From contig JAEYWQ010000280.1 in the NCBI GenBank assembly GCA_023428885.1, positions 1 through 10,792 of the forward strand: a DNA stretch of 10,792 bases, in the 5' to 3' direction. Of the stretch, positions 6,036 through 10,792 are shown piece by piece. Origin of the DNA: Bacillota bacterium (GTDB lineage: Bacteria > Bacillota > Clostridia > Lachnospirales > Lachnospiraceae). The notes under the pieces were generated by a model, which had not been told where the DNA came from, searched no databases, and saw only the letters and a list, made by a program, of their open reading frames with translations. The translations under genes and the position numbers were made by a program. Within the stretch, counting starts at the first letter, position 1. The number at the start of each line of letters is the position of its first letter.

Positions 6036-6869
6036 ATGACATCATATGAAGAGGCTTTGAATATTGCCATACAAAAACTTCAGAGTAAAAACGTTGAGAA
6101 TGCAGATTTAGATGCCTGGTATCTTTTATCCTATCTTATTGGAATGTCCAAGGCAGATTATCTTCTTAGAAAAAAGGAATTCATACCAGAGCAAATAGAT
6201 TCGATGTATCAACAACTTCTAGCCCGTCGTATGGAACGTGAGCCATTACAATATATTATAGGGCAACAGGAATTCATGGGACTTACTTTTGTGGTGAATC
6301 AGAATGTATTGATACCTCGACAGGACACAGAGATTCTTGTAGAGCTTACTATAGCTGAGAGTAAAGGAAAAAGTATCCTAGATATATGCACGGGTTCTGG
6401 TTGTATTGCAATCAGTTTAGCTAAGTTAGGAGAACCTAAGAGCGTTACAGCAGTAGATATTTCAACATCTGCGCTTGAAGTAGCAAGAAAAAATGCTAAC
6501 TTAAATCATGCTGTAGTTGAGTTTATAGAAAGTAATATGTTTGAACAGGTATCGCAAACCTATGATATTATTGTTTCAAATCCTCCTTATATTAAGAGGG
6601 AAGAAATCAAAACTTTGATGCCAGAGGTTAGACAGTTTGAGCCAATATTAGCACTGGATGGCGAGGAAGATGGATTAGAGTTTTATCGCATCTTAGCCAG
6701 AGAAGCTAAACACTATTTGAGCGATCAAGGAAGAGTGATGTTTGAGATTGGCTGTGACCAAGCGGAATCAGTCTTTCAACTTCTGAGCGAAAATGGGTAT
6801 TATAATATAAAGATAACAAAAGATTATGCCAATCTTGATCGTGTTGTTAGTGCAAGTATCGGTCGATAG
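6036..6869 (+). CDS. prmC: Peptide chain release factor N5-glutamine methyltransferase
   Basis: PrmC (HemK) methylates the glutamine of the GGQ motif in release factors using S-adenosylmethionine, raising termination efficiency. The 277-residue form has an N-terminal helical domain (1-75), the linker signature QYIIGQQEF...VLIPRQDTE (72-99), the SAM-binding ILDICTGSGC (114-123), an acidic VDIS (140-143), and the catalytic NPPY (182-185) that positions the glutamine. The start is uncertain. ATG 6036 gives the family-like MTSYEEAL beginning, but AGAAAGG (6016-6022) is 13 bases away. ATG 6024 would add MVIN but is only one base past the same site. Its substrate RF1 is the next gene, 79 bases downstream, which strongly supports the call. 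It ends in TAG, a codon read by RF1. Confidence 0.95.
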   Translation: MTSYEEALNIAIQKLQSKNVENADLDAWYLLSYLIGMSKADYLLRKKEFIPEQIDSMYQQLLARRMEREPLQYIIGQQEFMGLTFVVNQNVLIPRQDTEILVELTIAESKGKSILDICTGSGCIAISLAKLGEPKSVTAVDISTSALEVARKNANLNHAVVEFIESNMFEQVSQTYDIIVSNPPYIKREEIKTLMPEVRQFEPILALDGEEDGLEFYRILAREAKHYLSDQGRVMFEIGCDQAESVFQLLSENGYYNIKITKDYANLDRVVSASIGR

Positions 6870-6948
6870 CAGTGCATAGCAGCTACTAGATAGCAATATG
6901 TTATATAGTAACACAGGTAGTGGAAATAGGTAGTCGTGGAGGAAAGAC

Positions 6949-8025
6949 ATGTTTGATAAATTAGAAGATTTGCTGATTCGTTTTCAAGAGATTCAAAATG
7001 AATTAAACGAACCTACGGTGACGAATGATCAAACCAGATTTCGTAAGTTAATGAAGGAACAGAATGATTTAAGCGAAATAGTAGAAAAATATCTTGAGTA
7101 TAAGAATGCGAAGAAGAACATTGAAGAGAGTCTTCAGATGTTAGAGGAAGAAAGTGATGAAGAACTTCGCGAACTTGCAAAAGAGGAATTATCATCTAGC
7201 AAAGAAGCCTTAGAAGTAATTGAAGGTCAACTTAAAATCTTATTATTACCTAAGGACCCTAACGATGATAAGAATGTTATCGTTGAAATTCGTGGTGGTG
7301 CAGGTGGTGATGAAGCAGCATTGTTTGCAGCAGAATTATTCCGTATGTATTCAAAGTATGCGGAAACCATGCGCTGGAAGATTGATATGATGAACTTGAA
7401 CGAGAATGGAATTGGTGGTTTTAAGGAAGTCATTTTCATGATTAATGGCCAGGGAGCCTTCTCGAAATTAAAGTATGAGAGTGGTGTTCATCGGGTGCAG
7501 AGAATTCCGGTAACGGAATCAGGAGGTCGAATTCATACCTCTACTGTAACCGTAGCTATTATGCCAGAAGCTGAGGAAGTGGATGTTGAGTTGAATATGA
7601 ACGACTGTCGTTTTGATGTGTTCCGTTCCTCAGGTAATGGTGGTCAGTGCGTTAATACAACAGACTCCGCTGTGCGTTTAACTCATATACCAACAGGTAT
7701 CGTAATCTCCTGTCAGGATGAAAAGTCTCAGTTGAAAAATAGAGATAAAGCATTAAAGGTATTGCGTGCACGTTTGTATGAGATGGAATTAGAAAAAGCT
7801 CACGATGCTGAAGCTGCAGCTAGAAAAAGTCAGGTTGGTACTGGTGATCGTTCAGAAAAGATTCGTACCTATAACTTCCCACAGGGCCGTTGTACTGATC
7901 ATAGAATTAAATTGACAACCCATCGTCTGGATGATGTTATGAATGGCGATTTACAAGAAATTATTGATAGTTTAACAGCAGCAGATCAAGCTGCTAAATT
8001 GAGCAACATGCAAGATGAGTATTAA
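6949..8025 (+). CDS. prfA: Peptide chain release factor 1
   Basis: RF1 recognises UAA and UAG stop codons in the ribosomal A site and triggers release of the finished protein. The 358 residues are full length for RF1. A helical, coiled-coil-prone N-terminal domain (1-100) is followed by the RF1-type tripeptide PVT (187-189), within RIPVTESGGRIHTS, which reads the stop codon; RF2 would carry SPF. The catalytic GGQ is at 231-233 (bases 7639-7647). The residue after GGQ is Cys rather than the His seen in E. coli RF1, and the following VN(x)TDSAVR pattern is intact; I believe this variant is ordinary among clostridial RF1 proteins. GGAGG (6938-6942) is six bases before the ATG. It follows prmC and probably shares its transcript. 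The gene ends in TAA. Confidence 0.97.
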   Translation: MFDKLEDLLIRFQEIQNELNEPTVTNDQTRFRKLMKEQNDLSEIVEKYLEYKNAKKNIEESLQMLEEESDEELRELAKEELSSSKEALEVIEGQLKILLLPKDPNDDKNVIVEIRGGAGGDEAALFAAELFRMYSKYAETMRWKIDMMNLNENGIGGFKEVIFMINGQGAFSKLKYESGVHRVQRIPVTESGGRIHTSTVTVAIMPEAEEVDVELNMNDCRFDVFRSSGNGGQCVNTTDSAVRLTHIPTGIVISCQDEKSQLKNRDKALKVLRARLYEMELEKAHDAEAAARKSQVGTGDRSEKIRTYNFPQGRCTDHRIKLTTHRLDDVMNGDLQEIIDSLTAADQAAKLSNMQDEY

Positions 8026-8037
8026 TCAGGTTAAATT

Positions 8038-8068
8038 AATGTGTTCAGTCATTATGGCTGGACATATT
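8038..8068 (+). terminator. Hairpin after prfA, weak or Rho-assisted terminator candidate
   Basis: A 13-bp stem with three G-U pairs (8038-8050 with 8056-8068) closes a 5-base ATTAT loop starting 12 bases past the prfA stop codon. The downstream sequence is TCATAATTC and not a U run, so it is not a classical intrinsic terminator. It could stabilise the 3' end, cause partial termination, or separate prfA from ktrB expression. Confidence 0.4.
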
Positions 8069-8147
8069 TCATAATTCGAAGAAATATATAGATTTTTTAT
8101 AAGTTAACAAGCCTGTTTTTGCTGAATGTAGAAAGATGGAGGCAGTT

Positions 8148-9512
8148 ATGTTACGGAAATTATTTAAATTTTCTACAACAAGAATTATTGCATTTGGTTT
8201 CCTAAGTGCTATTTTACTAGGTAGTTTATTACTGATGCTTCCTATTTCTTCAAGAGGTGGTGAGGTAACAGCATTTCCAGATGCTTTATTTACAGCTACA
8301 ACCTCGATCTGTGTAACGGGTCTAACAACGGTTGTTACAGCAGATCATTGGAGTTTATTTGGTCATGTAGTTATCTTAATTTTAATACAGTTTGGCGGTC
8401 TTGGAATCGTAACCTTTACCACCACTCTATTCTTAATTCTTGGAAAGCGTATAAAACTGTCTGATCGTATGGTTATTCAGGATGCTTATAACTTAGATAC
8501 ACTTTCGGGTATTGTTCGTTTAACAAAGAAGATTATTAAGGGAACTCTCATAGTAGAAGGCATTGGAACCTTGTCTTTTGCTTTTCAATTCATTCCACAG
8601 TTTGGTGTTATACGTGGGCTATGGTATTCAGTATTTCACTCCATATCAGCCTTTTGTAATGCAGGTATCGACTTGATTGGACCAGATAGCTTTGGTCCAT
8701 ATCGTGATAATGTATTAATTAATGTTACTACCATGGCATTGATTATCTTAGGGGGACTTGGTTTCCCTGTTTGGTGGGATATTTTACATCTAATAAAGAG
8801 TGCAGTTAAGAAGGAAATTAAACTTCATACCATTTTTCGAAGACTTAGTATTCACACCAAGATTGTATTATCTTTTACATTAATTTTAATTCTGGGTGGT
8901 GCTTTTCTTACCATGCTGATTGAGTATAATAATCCTAACACTCTTGGAACGTTATCCTTTGGTGAAAAGATTATGGCTTCGACTTTTCAATCGGTAACAA
9001 CTAGAACAGCTGGTTATTTTACAATTCCTCAACAGTATTTTGAGACATCCTCAAGTTTTATTTATATTATCATGATGTTTATCGGTGGTTCACCTTCGGG
9101 TGCAGCCGGTGGTGTGAAAACAGTTACGATTGCTGTTCTTTTCGTGTCCACTCTTTCTGTGATTAAAGGTAAGAAGAATGTTAATATATTCCGCCGGACA
9201 ATAAATGAGCAATATGTTAAGAAAGGTTTAGCTGTAGTTGTGGTAAGTTTTATGGTATTATGCGTGATGACTGTGATCTTGGCAGCGGTAGAGAATAGTG
9301 ACTTCCTGGATACCTTATATGAGACAACCTCAGCTATTGGAACGGTTGGTTTATCCCGTAATTTTACTACTACCTTATCTATTGTCGGTAAATTTATCAT
9401 TATAGCGACAATGTATCTTGGACGTATTGGTCCAATTACCATGGCACTTGCTTTTAATGTTAAGAAGCATGAGGGTGAAATCTCATTACCAGAAGGCAAA
9501 ATATTAGTAGGA
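8148..9512 (+). CDS. Potassium uptake channel subunit, KtrB/TrkH family
   Basis: This is the membrane subunit of a Ktr/Trk-type potassium transporter. The 455-residue length fits KtrB. It has the four membrane-pore-membrane units of the superfamily, each with a filter glycine: CVTGLT (55-60), FCNAGI (169-174), TRTAGY (285-290) and GTVGLS (398-403). GGSPSGAAGGVKT (313-325) corresponds to the conserved gating-loop region after the third pore. I chose ATG 8148 because GGAGG (8138-8142) lies five bases upstream; an in-frame ATG at 8136 would overlap that site. The coordinates exclude the TAA at 9513-9515. A weak promoter may lie at 8075-8103 (TTCGAA, 17 bases, TATAAG). Its regulatory partner follows 96 bases after the stop. 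By family and gene order KtrB is more likely than TrkH, but they cannot be separated with certainty here. Confidence 0.94.
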
Positions 9513-9554
9513 TAATATACGAAAGGTAGGAATGAAAGAAAAACACTTTCACTC

Positions 9555-9588
9555 TGAGGTTTGCATTCTGATTTGAATGCAGCTCTCA
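9555..9588 (+). other. Stem-loop between ktrB and ktrA
   Basis: Bases 9555-9568 pair with 9575-9588 around a 6-base loop (TGATTT), with a perfect inner core GCATTC/GAATGC and one T-C mismatch plus two G-U pairs in the outer part. A smaller hairpin, TGAAAG/CTTTCA (9533-9538 with 9546-9551), lies just upstream. No U run follows. The structure ends 12 bases before the ktrA ribosome binding site (9601-9605). It could set the ratio of the two subunits through RNA stability, but no function is shown. Confidence 0.55.
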
Positions 9589-9611
9589 TAATCAGGATTT
9601 GGAGGCTAATT

Positions 9612-10265
9612 ATGGCAAAGAAAGAGTTTGTAGTATTTGGATTAGGACGATTTGGGTTAAGTGTTGCAACCACCTTGGCAGAAGGCGGCTGTGAAGTTAT
9701 GGCGGTTGATGATGACGAAGAAAAAATACATGAGATAGCTGACTATGTTACTTATGCAGTACGTGCAGATGTTACAGATGCAGATGCACTATCAAATCTT
9801 GGTATTAGCAACTTTGATGGAGCAATTGTTGCAATTGGTGAAAATCTTGAAGCGAGTGTGATGGTAACTATCCTAATTAAAGAAATGGGTGTTCCATACG
9901 TTCTAGCAAAAGCTCAGAATCAACTTCATGCCAAGATTCTTAAAAAAGTTGGCGCTGATATGGTGGTATATCCGGAGAAAGAAACTGGAATTCGTATTGC
10001 CAATAACTTAATGATGGGTAATTTCTTCGATGCAGTTGAATTATCCTCACATTATAGTATGATGGAGATTGATGCATTACCGGAGTGGGTTGGCCACAGT
10101 CTGCGGGGATTGAATCTACGTGCTAAAAAGGATATCAATGTTATTGGTCTTAAGAGAAAAGATAGCCTTAATATCAATCCAGATGCTGATATGCCTATTG
10201 AGCGAGATGACACTCTTGTTATTATCGGTAAGAATGAAGTTTTAAACAAGTTGGCTAACAAGTAG
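9612..10265 (+). CDS. Potassium uptake regulatory RCK subunit, KtrA/TrkA family
   Basis: This 217-residue cytoplasmic protein would form the gating ring that opens or closes the KtrB channel. The N-terminal RCK domain is a Rossmann fold with FGLGRFG (GxGxxG, 9-15) and an acidic end of strand two at VDDDE (32-36), as in nucleotide-binding KtrA. The C-terminal RCK_C domain (about 138-217) includes SLRGLNLRAKKDINVIGLKR. In Firmicutes KtrA binds ATP or ADP in the first domain and cyclic di-AMP in the second, the latter inhibiting uptake; applying this here is inference. An in-frame ATG at 9561 would begin inside the intercistronic hairpin, whereas ATG 9612 has GGAGG (9601-9605) six bases upstream and the correct family N-terminus. 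It is 96 bases downstream of its channel partner and 12 bases upstream of the RNA methyltransferase gene, suggesting one transcript. Confidence 0.94.
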   Translation: MAKKEFVVFGLGRFGLSVATTLAEGGCEVMAVDDDEEKIHEIADYVTYAVRADVTDADALSNLGISNFDGAIVAIGENLEASVMVTILIKEMGVPYVLAKAQNQLHAKILKKVGADMVVYPEKETGIRIANNLMMGNFFDAVELSSHYSMMEIDALPEWVGHSLRGLNLRAKKDINVIGLKRKDSLNINPDADMPIERDDTLVIIGKNEVLNKLANK

Positions 10266-10277
10266 GGGAAATTATCA

Positions 10278-10792
10278 ATGATAAGTAGTATAGCGAATAG
10301 TCAGATAAAAAATATAATCAAGCTTCAGAAACAGGCAAAGGTTCGGAATGAACAGGGACAATTTGTCGTTGAAGGAAAGAAAATGTTTGAAGAGGCAAGG
10401 GATCAGGCAAATGTCCATCTGGAGAAGGCTTTTGTTTCTGAAAGTTATTATATACAGCAATGCAATCAAGATGAGAGATATTTTAAAGGATGTAGTTTCG
10501 AAATTGTGAGTGATGCTGTGATGAAGGAAGCTTCAGAAACTATGACGCCTCAAGGCATTCTTGCGCTCGTTAAGAAACCACAATATCAGTTAAAAGATAT
10601 GCTTCATAAGGATAGAGTACGTCTTCTCGTCTTAGAAGATGTTAGGGATCCTGGCAATCTAGGAACCATGATAAGAACAGCAGAAGGGGTAGGGATTAGT
10701 GGAGTAATTATGAGTAAGGATTCTGTGGATATATTTAATCCGAAAGTAATCCGGTCGACAATGGGGGCCATTTATCGAGTGCCTTTTATATA
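10278..10792 (+). CDS. TrmH/SpoU-family RNA 2'-O-methyltransferase, 3' end outside window
   Basis: Translation from ATG 10278 is open to the window edge, giving 171 residues of a family usually about 260-270 long. An N-terminal substrate-binding domain (about 1-100; SpoU_sub_bind-like, with QFVVEGKKMFEEA near 28-40) is followed by the SPOUT methyltransferase domain. Motif 1 is complete (DPGNLGTMIRTAEG, 124-137, with the conserved Asn127 and Arg133), and motif 2 begins at NPKVIRSTMGAIYRVPF (154-170). Motif 3 lies beyond the window. Such enzymes methylate the ribose of rRNA or tRNA; the target cannot be deduced, though RlmB- or TsnR-like rRNA methylation is the usual annotation. AGGGGA (10264-10269), which overlaps the ktrA stop codon, is eight bases before the start, so translation is likely coupled to ktrA. 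Confidence 0.9.
   Translation, partial: MISSIANSQIKNIIKLQKQAKVRNEQGQFVVEGKKMFEEARDQANVHLEKAFVSESYYIQQCNQDERYFKGCSFEIVSDAVMKEASETMTPQGILALVKKPQYQLKDMLHKDRVRLLVLEDVRDPGNLGTMIRTAEGVGISGVIMSKDSVDIFNPKVIRSTMGAIYRVPFI

Noticed and set aside
7639..7650. Cys instead of His after the GGQ motif of RF1 as a functional defect
   Set aside because: The GGQ itself and the surrounding residues are intact, and I believe this variant is common in clostridial RF1, so it is not a sign of damage.
8026..8147. Cyclic di-AMP (ydaO-type) riboswitch before ktrB
   Set aside because: Potassium transporter genes often carry this riboswitch, but the gap is only about 120 bases, part of it is the prfA hairpin, and I see none of the expected complex fold.
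9062..9673. Long open frame on the minus strand opposite ktrB and ktrA
   Set aside because: It mirrors the codon structure of two well-supported genes, has no ribosome binding site that I can see and resembles no family.

Overview
The window looks like chromosome of a low-GC Gram-positive anaerobe, most likely a Clostridia/Lachnospiraceae-type Firmicute. The grounds are AT-rich codon use, strong AGGAGG-type ribosome binding sites, SigA-type promoters, a conserved rho-rpmE-DUF1385-prmC-prfA gene order, and proteins resembling clostridial relatives. I cannot name the species from sequence alone. It is a core-genome region. I see no mobile element, CRISPR array, rRNA or tRNA gene.

Layout. Positions 1-1794 (minus strand) hold a two-gene unit: a malic enzyme, followed 10 bases later by a radical-SAM protein of the YtqA/MnmL type that runs off the left edge. 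A divergent intergenic region of about 370 bases (1795-2166) holds a promoter for each direction, an inverted repeat over the rho -35 region and a long rho leader. From 2167 everything is on the plus strand: rho; rpmE (ribosomal protein L31), with its own promoter, a structured leader and a terminator; a DUF1385/YqhQ membrane protein with a long low-complexity tail; prmC and prfA (release factor 1 and its methyltransferase); a KtrB/TrkH-KtrA/TrkA potassium uptake pair; and the first two thirds of a TrmH/SpoU-type RNA methyltransferase that runs off the right edge.

How the genes fit together. Much of the window concerns ending or tuning gene expression. Rho ends transcription, PrmC methylates the GGQ glutamine of RF1, RF1 ends translation at UAA/UAG, L31 is part of the large ribosomal subunit, MnmL (if correctly assigned) modifies tRNA wobble uridine, and the TrmH-type enzyme methylates rRNA or tRNA. 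The malic enzyme (pyruvate/malate and reducing power) and the Ktr pair (potassium uptake) are metabolic and homeostatic neighbours.

Most notable points. (1) Rho carries an asparagine-rich insertion of five tandem repeats (four of 13 residues, one of 11) between its N-terminal helical domain and its RNA-binding domain; this resembles the prion-like regions known from some clostridial Rho proteins. (2) The rpmE leader can fold into two hairpins, and the loop of the second is complementary to the bases next to the Shine-Dalgarno, a possible pseudoknot for L31 autoregulation. (3) DUF1385 has a repeat-containing charged tail of about 200 residues ending in a more ordered-looking peptide. (4) Two hairpins lie between ktrB and ktrA. 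I found no wholly new multi-gene system; the novelty is in regulatory RNA and disordered-protein features attached to housekeeping genes.
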